DNA from: Syntrophaceae bacterium UBA6109
Lineage (GTDB): Bacteria; Desulfobacterota; Syntrophia; Syntrophales; UBA6109
Direction of reading: 5' to 3'
DNA: 19,955 bases
Assembly (NCBI GenBank): GCA_002428445.1
Contig: DIWJ01000034.1
Coordinates: forward strand, 1 to 19,955
The position numbers and the translations under genes were made by a program. The notes below the pieces were generated by a model. It was not told where the DNA came from. It ran no database searches and saw only the letters and a list, made by a program, of their open reading frames with translations. Shown here piece after piece: positions 1 to 7,674 of the stretch. How positions within the stretch are numbered: position 1 is the stretch's first letter; each line of letters starts with the position of its first letter.

Positions 1-387
1 TATAGCTGATGGAATCCGGAGAAAGCGGGACGCAACGCGACCGGATTCCCTTTATCCACGATCCACTTCTCACTGATTTCGACGTCCAGTTCTTTTAAAC
101 AAATTATACTTTTAAACTTTTTTGGTTTAATAGTATAATTTATATGCTGATGTCAATAGATAAAATGATCCCGAATTGTTTTGGATCGCAACTGAACGAC
201 TTTTGGCTTCAGGCCAAGAAATTCAGCGACGGTGCTATGGGTGATGATCATTCCTAATAAAGGCATGCGCTTGGGAGAAAAATCAATATGGTCTCGGCGA
301 TGCGAAGATCTTAGGGAAAAGTGCTGTGAAACAGGGATGTCTCGGGATTCATATGAATGGGCTAAGGGAAAAAGGTTACGTCATTAA
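1..387. other. AT-rich region without a convincing gene
   Basis: No convincing gene is visible up to the AbiE promoter. A near-perfect inverted repeat lies at 101-141: 17-nt arms around a 7-nt spacer with one mismatch, each arm containing TATAATT or its complement. A minus-strand frame at 153-266 could encode about 37 residues, but it has no good ribosome binding site. The first ~90 bases have a protein-like minus-strand frame with no visible start, so they could be the edge of a decayed gene. No function is assigned. Confidence 0.4.
101..141. repeat. AT-rich 17-bp inverted repeat
   Basis: The left arm (101-117) starts AAATTATACTTTTAAAC and the right arm (125-141) is its reverse complement with one mismatch, separated by seven bases. 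It lies about 350 bp upstream of the AbiE operator. It could be a regulator binding site or the remnant of an element end. There is no T-tract placement that clearly makes it a terminator. Confidence 0.5.
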
Positions 388-514
388 CTTGACATTTACA
401 TGCAAAACACGTAATAAATTTACGGATATTGTTAATATTTGTCAAGTCAACCCGCTTACCATCCCACATAATACTTGACATTTTATGTCAAAACACGTAA
501 TTTAATTACGTGTT
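388..514 (+). promoter_or_regulatory. abiE promoter with repeated operator
   Basis: Two imperfect 28-bp direct repeats (388-415 and 474-501) both read CTTGACATTT... and end ...AAACACGTAAT, 86 bp apart. The second runs into a perfect inverted repeat at 492-514, with 10-nt arms AACACGTAAT/ATTACGTGTT around TTA. TTGACA at 475-480 and TAATTT at 498-503, 17 bp apart, form a plausible promoter, so the palindrome covers the -10 box. AbiEi antitoxins are known to autorepress by binding inverted repeats in their promoter. The half-palindrome near 410-424 may be a second, weaker site for cooperative binding. Confidence 0.65.
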
Positions 515-541
515 ACGCTGATAAACGTCAATGGCGATCCG

Positions 542-1348
542 ATGAAACTCGAACATTTTTTCAACAGACATCCGGTATTTACGGGTGATGAGCTTGCCGC
601 CTTCCTTGCCTCCGAAGGCCCGCGTAATGTGCGGACGCAGGAGGCCCTCCTGCTCTATCATGTGAAGTCGGGTCGATTGGCCCGAGTGCGCCGCGGTCTC
701 TATGCCGTTGTTCCGCCGGGGGCGTCTGCCGTGTCCTATCCCATCGATCCCTTCCTGCTGGCCTCCCGGATGACGAAGGATGCGGTGCTGGCCTACCACA
801 CGGCCATGGAGTTCCACGGCAAGGCCTATTCAATCTACGAGCACTTTACCTATCTTTCCGCCGCCCCTGCTCGGCCCGTTGTTTTCCGATCCCACCAGTT
901 CAAGGGGGTCCGCTTTCCCAGGGCTCTGCCTCCCGACGTCGCTGCCTCCTTCGATGTGGTCAAGGCCGATCGCTCGGGTCTGGAGATTCGGGTGACGGGT
1001 CTGGAGAGGACCTTCGTGGATGTCAACCACCGGCCCGACTTGGCTGGGAGTTGGGAGGAGATATGGCGCTTCCTTGAGTCCGTGGAATTTTTCGATCTTG
1101 ACAAGGTGACTGCCTACGTGCAGCACTTGGGCAACGCCACAACCGCGGCCAAGGTCGGCTTCTTCCTGGAGCAGCACCGGAGAAGTCTGATGGTCGACGA
1201 GGCACACCTGAAGGCTCTCCGTGACCTCCGGCCACAGCGCCCCCATTACCTGGAACGCAGTCGGCGGAAAACGGGCCGCTTCGTGGCCGCCTGGAACCTC
1301 GTCGTTCCCCAAGAGGTCTACGAAAGATCCTGGGAGGAACCCTCATGA
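542..1348 (+). CDS. abiEi: AbiEi-type antitoxin / transcriptional repressor
   Basis: This 268-aa protein has the layout of AbiEi antitoxins of type IV toxin-antitoxin systems: an N-terminal winged helix (about residues 1-60, including VKSGRLARVRRGLYAVVPPG) followed by a C-terminal antitoxin domain. Known members repress their own operon and counteract the AbiEii nucleotidyltransferase without forming a stable complex with it. The stop overlaps the start of the AbiEii gene by 4 nt (ATGA), which is the standard arrangement. The start at 542 has no clear Shine-Dalgarno sequence, but it is about 35 nt downstream of the predicted promoter and opens with the expected helix MKLEHFFNRHPVF. The locus is visibly GC-richer than the genes after 2700, suggesting separate origin. 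Confidence 0.88.
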   Translation: MKLEHFFNRHPVFTGDELAAFLASEGPRNVRTQEALLLYHVKSGRLARVRRGLYAVVPPGASAVSYPIDPFLLASRMTKDAVLAYHTAMEFHGKAYSIYEHFTYLSAAPARPVVFRSHQFKGVRFPRALPPDVAASFDVVKADRSGLEIRVTGLERTFVDVNHRPDLAGSWEEIWRFLESVEFFDLDKVTAYVQHLGNATTAAKVGFFLEQHRRSLMVDEAHLKALRDLRPQRPHYLERSRRKTGRFVAAWNLVVPQEVYERSWEEPS

Positions 1349-2313
1349 AGATCTCCCCTGAAACGCTCGCCGTCCAGGCGGAGGCCACTGGCTTTCGCCC
1401 GGACATGCTGAAAAAGGTAGCGCTGCTGCTCCAACTGCTCGATGCCGTCCGCAGCCATCCTTTCCTTAAAGACAAACTGGTCCTCAAGGGCGGCACGGCC
1501 CTGAACCTCTTCGTTTTCGATGTCCCCCGCCTCTCGGTGGACATTGATCTCAATTACGTGGGTGCGGTGGACCGGGAAACGATGCTCCAAGAACGGCCCA
1601 AGGTCGAGGAGGCCCTGCAGGCGGTCTTTGCCCGGGAGGGATACACGGTGAGGCGCGTTCCCACCGAGCATGCGGGCGGCAAATGGCAGCTCCGTTATCC
1701 CAGTGCGGGCGGCCAGGGAGGCAACCTGGAGGTGGATGTCAATTTCATGTTCCGGATCCCCCTGTGGCCCGTGCAACGGATCGATTCACGACCCGTCGGC
1801 ATCTGGCAGGCTGCAGGCATCCCGGTGGTCGACGTTCACGAACTTGCGGCTGGCAAACTCTCTGCATTGCTCTCACGGCGGCAGGCGCGGGATTTGTTCG
1901 ATTGCAGCAACCTCTTCCATCTGGGTGTCCTTGATCGGGAAAGGCTGCGTTTGGCCTTTATCGTCTACGGTGCCATGAGCCGCAAGGACTGGCGAACCAT
2001 AGCGCCAGAGGACGTGGATGTCGACACCACCGATCTGGAACAAAAGCTCATCCCCACGCTAAGGTCCGCAGGGAGCGAAAAGATCTGGAAGAATCAGTTT
2101 GGGAAGGGCCTTGTCGAGGACTGCCACAATTTTCTTTCCAGCCTGCTGCCGTTCACTGCGCCGGAGCAGGAATTTCTCGATCGTATTTTGGACAGGGGCG
2201 ACATAGCCCCTGAGTTGCTGACCGGCGATGAGACTTTGCAGAAACGCATCCGGCGCCATCCACTTCTGGAGTGGAAAGCCGTGAATGTAAGAGGCCACAA
2301 GAAGGTCCGCTGA
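1345..2313 (+). CDS. abiEii: AbiEii/AbiGii-family nucleotidyltransferase toxin
   Basis: The 322-aa product carries the polymerase-beta-type nucleotidyltransferase signature: KGGTALN at 48-54, SVDIDLN at 64-70 with metal-binding D66 and D68, and a third acidic residue in LEVDVNF (D131). The conserved AbiEii block GKLSALLSRRQARDLFD lies at 170-186. Characterised AbiEii/MenT-type toxins transfer nucleotides onto tRNA or other targets and stop growth, giving phage resistance by abortive infection. The length matches the family and all catalytic acids are present, so the toxin should be active. It is co-translated with AbiEi through the ATGA overlap. It should not be confused with a CD-NTase of the neighbouring E2-E1 system: the motifs are AbiEii-like and it has its own antitoxin. 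Confidence 0.9.
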   Translation: MKISPETLAVQAEATGFRPDMLKKVALLLQLLDAVRSHPFLKDKLVLKGGTALNLFVFDVPRLSVDIDLNYVGAVDRETMLQERPKVEEALQAVFAREGYTVRRVPTEHAGGKWQLRYPSAGGQGGNLEVDVNFMFRIPLWPVQRIDSRPVGIWQAAGIPVVDVHELAAGKLSALLSRRQARDLFDCSNLFHLGVLDRERLRLAFIVYGAMSRKDWRTIAPEDVDVDTTDLEQKLIPTLRSAGSEKIWKNQFGKGLVEDCHNFLSSLLPFTAPEQEFLDRILDRGDIAPELLTGDETLQKRIRRHPLLEWKAVNVRGHKKVR

Positions 2314-2384
2314 AAATCCATTCCTTTCCAAGGAGGCATTAAAAAGGTTCTCAGGAGTGATGTCCAACCTTCACTTCCCAATTT

Positions 2385-2402
2385 TTGGTCATTACTTGGT
2401 CA
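2385..2402. repeat. Copy of the TTGGTCATTAC arm-type repeat
   Basis: TTGGTCATTAC is followed directly by TTGGTCA, the same motif as the two tandem copies at 8157-8178. In the 8307-19948 element, the related TTGGTCAAC repeats lie inside the 3' end of the integrase gene and beside the right attachment site. This copy may therefore be what remains of the integrase end of an older element. No integrase coding sequence is recognisable next to it. Confidence 0.5.
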
Positions 2403-2635
2403 GAAAAGAATACAGGGCAAGCGGGGTCGGCAGGTTCCTTCTGGAGGAAGCCCTGAAAAAGGTTTTCACTCCCCTGGTCTGTTGCACCGTCCGATCGGAC
2501 AACAAGAGGAGCGCTGACCTTTTTTGAAGAACTCTTTCGACATCATGGACATCTTCCGGAATTCCATGACGGACCGGGAGATTTTCCTCATGGTGAGGAA
2601 CCTGCAGCAAAAGGAGTGAGTCGGTATCAAACGAG

Positions 2636-2658
2636 GGGCGGCCATGCCGCCCTTTCTT
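2636..2658 (+). terminator. Hairpin, possible intrinsic terminator
   Basis: Perfect 7-bp GC stem GGGCGGC/GCCGCCC with a CAT loop, followed by TTTCTTGTT on the plus strand. It is about 320 nt downstream of AbiEii and faces the convergent WYL gene. It could end read-through transcription from the AbiE operon. The T tract is short, so efficiency is uncertain. Confidence 0.5.
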
Positions 2659-2706
2659 GTTGACAAAGATTGCAGGCTGCTAATATGCCGATACGGTAAA
2701 TATTCT

Positions 2707-3558
2707 TTAAGAATTGTAACGTGACATAAGTTCTTCGATTTCACCTCTATTCGCCAGGACTATCTGCTGTTCATGAGCTGGCCGCAGTGAACATCCTTTG
2801 TCCAACCCCAAATGTTTTTCAAGATAGAAATAGAGAGCTGCTCTGACCTTTAGGACCCCAACTCCATTTTTCATGTCGTAATCCCTTTCGATGATCTTTT
2901 TTTGGGCATCTGATAAGCCTGGATGGGGTTCTATTTTAACTTCAACGATGTTGTTCCAACGGCTATCGGCAGAGGGATCAATTGCAGCGGGCTGCAAATT
3001 TCTTAACTCTAGCATTCTGACCAATAGAAAGTCCCTAAAATCATTGTGAATATAGCAGTAAGCCCGGATGTGCCATCGAAATCCATCATACGCGAGAGTA
3101 TGCGGTGCTATTTTTCGCCAGATTGATTTATCCCGACTCATCGATTGGTAATTTATTTCCATGGACATCTTTTCATTAATGCCCTTAAGAATATTCCTGA
3201 GAATCTCGGAATCTACGACTCTTGCAACACTCGGTATTGAATCGAAACTTGGTACCATGCCTAAGAACGATTCCTCTTTTTTAAGGACTCTATCAAAAAG
3301 CAGGCGTAATTGAGAAAAATAATGAGACGAATCAATGACTTTGAAGACGGGCTTGAATTGCTTAGTGGCAAAATAGAATTTTCCGCTTTTGTCATAATCG
3401 ATATTCTGGGGGGCCTTTAACTGGTATGTTCTAAGGTCAGCAGATGCTTGCGGGATTGAAATATCAAAGAAATCAGTGAGATCTTTTCGGTTTATACGTC
3501 CTTCCCAATAAAGGCGAAAATCAATAAATTCAAGGCGACGTTCGACGCTCCAAGTCAT
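2707..3558 (-). CDS. WYL-domain transcriptional regulator (BrxR/CapW-like)
   Basis: The 283-aa protein has an N-terminal winged helix-turn-helix (about 1-65, with QASADLRTYQL as recognition segment) and a WYL domain at about 125-190, in which RWHIRAYC stands at the WYL motif and FRDFLLVRM at the conserved arginine strand. A WCX-like C-terminal domain runs to residue 280. This is the architecture of BrxR and CapW, repressors of BREX, CBASS and other phage-defence operons; WYL domains are thought to sense nucleic-acid ligands. The start at 3558 is chosen over an upstream ATG (3618) because AGGAGGA sits 6 nt before it. The gene is divergent from the MBL/E2-E1-JAB operon across a 172-bp gap with a palindromic promoter, so it probably represses that operon and itself. 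Confidence 0.85.
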   Translation of the reverse strand: MTWSVERRLEFIDFRLYWEGRINRKDLTDFFDISIPQASADLRTYQLKAPQNIDYDKSGKFYFATKQFKPVFKVIDSSHYFSQLRLLFDRVLKKEESFLGMVPSFDSIPSVARVVDSEILRNILKGINEKMSMEINYQSMSRDKSIWRKIAPHTLAYDGFRWHIRAYCYIHNDFRDFLLVRMLELRNLQPAAIDPSADSRWNNIVEVKIEPHPGLSDAQKKIIERDYDMKNGVGVLKVRAALYFYLEKHLGLDKGCSLRPAHEQQIVLANRGEIEELMSRYNS

Positions 3559-3604
3559 GAAAAATCCTCCTAAGCTGTTGAAATCACATGCAACAATAAA
3601 TAAA

Positions 3605-3659
3605 ATAACTATATCCATAAAAAAAGTATATTGACATAGTTACTATACGTACATATATT
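3605..3659 (+). promoter_or_regulatory. Promoter and operator of the E2-E1-JAB operon
   Basis: TTGACA at 3631-3636 and TATATT at 3654-3659, spaced by 17 bp, form a near-consensus promoter reading toward the 98-aa gene. An 11-bp palindrome ATAGT-T-ACTAT (3636-3646) overlaps the -35/spacer. A related TAACTATA copy lies at 3606-3613, echoed at 3641-3648 (TACTATAC). This fits a binding site for the divergent WYL regulator, which is inferred from position only. Confidence 0.6.
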
Positions 3660-3730
3660 ATTCCCACCTCAGAATGTAAAGCGAAAAGTTATCGAACCAG
3701 GGACAAGCCATGAGATAGAAAGGAGCAATT

Positions 3731-4027
3731 ATGTCGGAAAGTAGATCGCACAAGGCAGGTAAAGGAAACGCGGCAAGGACTGAAGTGTCCATTCCAGGGA
3801 ACCGTCGCTTGGATGCAATACGCGGCACTTCGGCAATTGAAGTCGAACGAGGCGGCACAGTTCGGAAAATTGACCAAGCCCTTTCGCGTCTGGTCACGCA
3901 GGCAAACAGAGCAAAGATTCTTCGAGTCCCTCAAAACGATATGCCCTTGGCTGTAGAATGTGTAAGAAAAAAACGAATTAATGTTATTATGACAAACTTA
4001 TCAAAAACAAAACGAATTAAACCTTAA
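3731..4027 (+). CDS. 98-aa basic protein, first gene of the operon, unknown function
   Basis: A good ribosome binding site (AGGAG, 6 nt before ATG) and position as first gene of the operon support expression. The protein is basic, with a Lys/Arg-rich, probably disordered first 20 residues, then a compact domain (RRLDAIRGTSAIEVERGGT, a helix KIDQALSRL, strand AKILRVPQ, helix MPLAVECVRK, strand INVIMTNL) and a positive tail KTKRIKP. D28...E37-x-E39 in a strand context faintly recalls restriction-nuclease-type folds, but no lysine completes the motif. It does not end in Gly-Gly, so it is not an obvious ubiquitin-like modifier. It could be the conjugation target, an adaptor or a small nuclease-like effector. 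I do not recognise the family firmly. Confidence 0.7.
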   Translation: MSESRSHKAGKGNAARTEVSIPGNRRLDAIRGTSAIEVERGGTVRKIDQALSRLVTQANRAKILRVPQNDMPLAVECVRKKRINVIMTNLSKTKRIKP

Positions 4028-4059
4028 CACAATTCAATGCTGTAAGGAGGACCCAAGAA

Positions 4060-5232
4060 ATGGCATCCACCATTACATTCTTCCCCGCAGATAACGGGGA
4101 CATGACCCTCATTACCCTCGCCGACGATACAACCATATTGATCGATATCAATTTGCGAGAGCGTGCTGAGGACGAGGAAGACCCAAGTTGCGACGTGATA
4201 AAGGAATTGAGGAAGAGGCTCAAGAAAGACGGCAAGGATCGACCCTATGTAGACGTTTTTCTTCTCAGCCATGCTGATCAGGATCATTGTAGGGGTATAG
4301 GAAAGCATTTTCACCTGGGACCGCTCAGTGATTACAATTATGACCCGCCCGAAGGAGAGGATCTGAAGATTGTGATACGTGAGGCGTGGTCATCTCCGAT
4401 GATGTTCAGAAGGGCAAGCAAGGGCAACAAATTATGTGAGAATGCGAAAAGCTTTAACACAGAGGCCAGAAGAAGGGTGAAGCTATTGAAAGAGAAGAAG
4501 TCCGTGCTTGAAGGAGATCGCATTCTCATTATCGGCGAAGACGAGAATGGAAAGACGGACGGGCTTGAATCATACCTTGTCAAAATAGACGAGACGTTCA
4601 ATCGGATCAACGGCAAAACAAACCAGTATATTAACCTGCGGGTACTCGGGCCTCTCCCTCCACAAGAAGATGCGGAAGAAGAGAAGTTGAGCAAAAATCA
4701 TTCGAGTGTAATTCTACAGATAGCTTTCAAAGCCGATGAAAAAGAAGATGCTTGCCTGTTCCTGACCGGTGGCGACGCTGAAGTCTATATTTGGGAAAAT
4801 CTATGGCAGAGCAAAAAAAATAAGCTATCTGAGATTCAATATGACCTTCTCTTATCGCCGCACCATTGTTCATGGCATACCCTTTCTTACGATAGCTGGA
4901 GCGCTAGCGAGAATCCTCAGGTTAACCAGAAGGCGAAATCGGCGCTTTCGCAATGCCGGGAAGGAGCCTTTATCGTATCGAGCAGCAAGCCCATTAAGGA
5001 TGACAAGAATGACCCACCCTGTTGGGGTGCGAAAAAGGAATACCTCTCAATCATAAAAGAACAAGACGAAAGATTCTTCTGCACCGGAGAATATTCCAGC
5101 GAGAAAAGCACCGAACCGCTCACTTTTAAGGTTTCCAAAGAAGGGTTTCAAGCGCCTTCAAAAAAGAGCGTCTCCATCACCGGTCCCGCCGTCATTTATG
5201 ACAGCACCAGGGAGCCTAAGGGACATGGTTAA
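4060..5232 (+). CDS. ComEC-type metallo-beta-lactamase-fold hydrolase
   Basis: This 390-aa soluble protein has the metal-binding motif HADQDH (H71, D73, D75, H76) after the typical opening strands (FPADNGDMTLI). N213-H214-S215-S216 and LTGGDAE (D239) follow, then LLLSPHHCSWH (H268, H269), the order seen in the MBL domain of ComEC and its soluble relatives. These enzymes use two metal ions to hydrolyse phosphodiesters or related bonds; the substrate here is unknown. AAGGAGG lies about 10 nt before the ATG. The gene starts 32 nt after the 98-aa gene and overlaps the E2-E1-JAB gene by 8 nt, so the proteins are probably made together. An MBL next to an E2-E1-JAB fusion suggests an effector nuclease or a processing enzyme for the conjugation pathway (inference). 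Confidence 0.85.
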   Translation: MASTITFFPADNGDMTLITLADDTTILIDINLRERAEDEEDPSCDVIKELRKRLKKDGKDRPYVDVFLLSHADQDHCRGIGKHFHLGPLSDYNYDPPEGEDLKIVIREAWSSPMMFRRASKGNKLCENAKSFNTEARRRVKLLKEKKSVLEGDRILIIGEDENGKTDGLESYLVKIDETFNRINGKTNQYINLRVLGPLPPQEDAEEEKLSKNHSSVILQIAFKADEKEDACLFLTGGDAEVYIWENLWQSKKNKLSEIQYDLLLSPHHCSWHTLSYDSWSASENPQVNQKAKSALSQCREGAFIVSSSKPIKDDKNDPPCWGAKKEYLSIIKEQDERFFCTGEYSSEKSTEPLTFKVSKEGFQAPSKKSVSITGPAVIYDSTREPKGHG

Positions 5233-7579
5233 GAGCAAGAGGGGGGCTCACAAACAGAGACGGGACAAGAAAACTAACACGGCGAGCAGAAAGATTCATG
5301 CCGAAGCGGCCTCGGTACACAAAATCATTCTATCCCATCCGTGCATTAAGAAGTCCGCCTCTATTCCTGAATCACGCCCCGATGGAGGATTCAAAATAGA
5401 ATTCAATATGCAAGTGTCTCTACCATCCAGGGCACTTGAAAGAGGCGTGACTCAAACGGGCGTCCGTGCGGTTGAACCTATCACTTTTCTGTTTCCGCCT
5501 GCATATCCTTATCGAGCGCCTTGCGTTCTGTTGAGACCGGATTTTAACAGCTGTCTTCCCCACATCAACCCGGTCCTTAATGAAGATCGGCAACGATACA
5601 TATCCCCTTGCGTCTATGATGGCTCACTCAATGACCTGCTCCACGAGGAAGGTGACGGTTTAAGCGAAATCCTAAATCAGCTTTCCGATTGGCTCGACAA
5701 AGCAGCCATTGATGATTTGATAGATCCAAAACAGGGATGGGAGCCAATAAGGCGTGATTATACCTCCGGATCCGTACTGTACGATGTCTCTCGCTTTGAG
5801 GGGCGCATTCAAAAGGAAGAAGGGGCCTGCGTGTTCCTGTGTAGAGCCTTTAGAAAATTGTGGCACAAGGAACAGTTTAACTATGCTTGGGTTATTGATG
5901 AAAAGCCCCTGGCTGTGACTCCTGGGTTGATCTCAGATTCCTGCATCTTTGAAAATACTCCTTTCGGCCGATTATATCAGCTGTTGACGGTACTTGTCTG
6001 GGGATCAGAGTCGTCAATTGTATCGAGATATTTACCTGATGATGTTGAGAATCTTAAACAGCTCTATGAAAGAGCTAAGAACTACGGCGTTTTCAACGCG
6101 CTGAGCGACACGATCAACAATCTAAGTTGGGCGGCAAAAGAAGCATCTTTTAATCTAACAACATTGCCCCTTTTTGTGATCCTTTGCGTTAGGAGACCCT
6201 ATCATCTTATAGGCAATGAATCATCATTGGAATTCATTCCCTATTTGGTTGAATGTAAGATTGTCAATTTGATGGGACATCTGCCAGCGTCTGCCCTTAC
6301 GATCAGCGAAGATTCCTGTGTGATACCGCTTGGTCATCGTCATAAAATAACCGGGAAATTACTCAGAAGAATGTCCGGGGTAAAAGAAAACATGGAAAGT
6401 GGCTCAATTGTACATATCGGGTGTGGCAGTGTGGGATCAAAAATAGCCATGAGCCTGGCAAGATCTGGTCACGGGCCATTTACGCTCATAGACAAGGCCG
6501 TATTCTCGCCGCATAATTCAGCGCGCCATGCGCTTGTGCCACCATCGGAAATTTCGGGCATACCCAAAGCCATTCTGCTATCGGAAGAAATCAAACGGCT
6601 GGGACTTGAAGCGGAGCCAATCGCTGAAGATATTATCGACTTTTGTAGAGGGGAAAGTGGAGGTGCGAATCCTCTTCGCAGCGATAATCGGATCGTTGTT
6701 GAATCGACAGGATCTATCGCGGTCAGGGATATGCTTTCGTCACTACCGCCTGGACGCCTCCGCGGAAAGTTAGTACATGCCATACTGTACGGTCATGGAA
6801 AAGTCGGCATACTGGCGATTGAGGGACTCGATAGGAATCCAAATGTCAATGACTTAGTCCTCAAATTCTATGACGAATGCGTCGATGATCCGGAATTATC
6901 AGCTGTCTTTTCAGGAAAACATTCGGTCAGTCGCCAGGAAGTTGGGCAAGGATGCGGATCACAGACCATGGTGATGCCCGACACACGAGTTTCCTTATTT
7001 TCGGCCGGGATGGCTCAACGGGTCATGCAAATTCTTTCAAATAAGGATGGCAGGACCAGAGAAGGCGAACTCTGGATAGGGAAGCTTGCCGAAGGCGAGA
7101 TGGGTGTTTCATGGAAACTTGTGGCGGTAGGGCCGACAGCGACTTTGCTCTTTAGGGGGCAGCATCGCTGGGAAGTGAGGATACCAGAAAGGGTGCAGCA
7201 GCGTATGTTGGAAGAAATGAACGCTTGGGGTACAATAGAGACGGGCGGCGTATTGATGGGAAGATTATCTCTTTACAACCGCTGCTTCAACATTTCCAGG
7301 CTGGTCGAGGCACCACCTGATTCTGTAAGAGCCATGAACTCTTTCATCCTGGGTACGGAAGGTCTGCAATGTAAGGTTCAAGAAATTCATGACAGATCCG
7401 GTGAAACGCTTACCTATCTTGGCACATGGCACAGCCATCCTCAGGGAGGAGAGGCGTCATCACTTGACAAGTCTACACTTGCGCAGCTCAGGGGGCTTCC
7501 GTTTGGAGCGCCCGCCGTGGGGCTGATAGTGACGCCTTCCGGGTTTCGGGTCATAGTAGATGAAGGGAAACTGGCTTGA
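5225..7579 (+). CDS. E2-E1-JAB triple-domain ubiquitin-conjugation-like protein
   Basis: One 784-aa chain joins three activities. An E2-like domain (about 30-165) has the PPAYPYRAP block, HINP and a candidate catalytic Cys129 in ISPCVYDG. An uncharacterised linker spans about 170-385. The E1/ThiF-like domain (about 390-620) has the nucleotide-binding GCGSVG (G399, G401, G404), D423, N431/R434 and Cys577 in GCGSQT. A JAB/JAMM peptidase (about 650-784) has E672 in ETGGVLMG and HSHP (H736, H738) with D748. In type II CBASS the same functions are Cap2 (E2-E1), which couples the CD-NTase C-terminus to a target, and Cap3 (JAB), which removes it. The start at 5225 gives an 8-nt overlap with the MBL gene and a purine-rich upstream region; ATG 5198 is possible but has no ribosome binding site. 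All key residues look intact. Confidence 0.9.
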   Translation: MVKSKRGAHKQRRDKKTNTASRKIHAEAASVHKIILSHPCIKKSASIPESRPDGGFKIEFNMQVSLPSRALERGVTQTGVRAVEPITFLFPPAYPYRAPCVLLRPDFNSCLPHINPVLNEDRQRYISPCVYDGSLNDLLHEEGDGLSEILNQLSDWLDKAAIDDLIDPKQGWEPIRRDYTSGSVLYDVSRFEGRIQKEEGACVFLCRAFRKLWHKEQFNYAWVIDEKPLAVTPGLISDSCIFENTPFGRLYQLLTVLVWGSESSIVSRYLPDDVENLKQLYERAKNYGVFNALSDTINNLSWAAKEASFNLTTLPLFVILCVRRPYHLIGNESSLEFIPYLVECKIVNLMGHLPASALTISEDSCVIPLGHRHKITGKLLRRMSGVKENMESGSIVHIGCGSVGSKIAMSLARSGHGPFTLIDKAVFSPHNSARHALVPPSEISGIPKAILLSEEIKRLGLEAEPIAEDIIDFCRGESGGANPLRSDNRIVVESTGSIAVRDMLSSLPPGRLRGKLVHAILYGHGKVGILAIEGLDRNPNVNDLVLKFYDECVDDPELSAVFSGKHSVSRQEVGQGCGSQTMVMPDTRVSLFSAGMAQRVMQILSNKDGRTREGELWIGKLAEGEMGVSWKLVAVGPTATLLFRGQHRWEVRIPERVQQRMLEEMNAWGTIETGGVLMGRLSLYNRCFNISRLVEAPPDSVRAMNSFILGTEGLQCKVQEIHDRSGETLTYLGTWHSHPQGGEASSLDKSTLAQLRGLPFGAPAVGLIVTPSGFRVIVDEGKLA

Positions 7580-7674
7580 AAAAATGACGTTCCATAATAG
7601 CTATCCACATCATGTCAATTTATTGCGGCGGCTAAGAACCGCGCTTACTTACTGGTAACGGGAGGTTTATCCAA

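Larger units (their letters stand above)
2314..2706. other. Intergenic stretch with decayed-looking sequence
   Basis: No intact gene is visible between AbiEii and the WYL regulator. A short plus-strand frame ending at about 2619 reads SFDIMDIFRNSMTDREIF then ends in QQKE. It looks like the tail of a protein, but a stop lies directly upstream, so it may be a pseudogene remnant. The stretch also contains an arm-type repeat pair (2385-2402) like the one at 8157 and a GC-rich hairpin at 2636-2652. This may mark the left boundary of the WYL/E2-E1-JAB block. Confidence 0.4.

Noticed and set aside
1..88. Protein-like minus-strand frame at the left edge
   Set aside because: No start codon can be found and only about 30 codons are visible.
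153..266. 37-aa minus-strand frame with a helix-turn-helix feel
   Set aside because: No ribosome binding site and no partner gene; too short to support.
1345..2313. AbiEii as the CD-NTase of a type II CBASS with the E2-E1-JAB gene
   Set aside because: Its motifs (KGGTALN, SVDIDLN, RRQARDLFD) are those of AbiEii toxins, it is coupled to its own antitoxin, and it is separated by a gap, a hairpin and a convergent regulator gene from the E2-E1-JAB operon.
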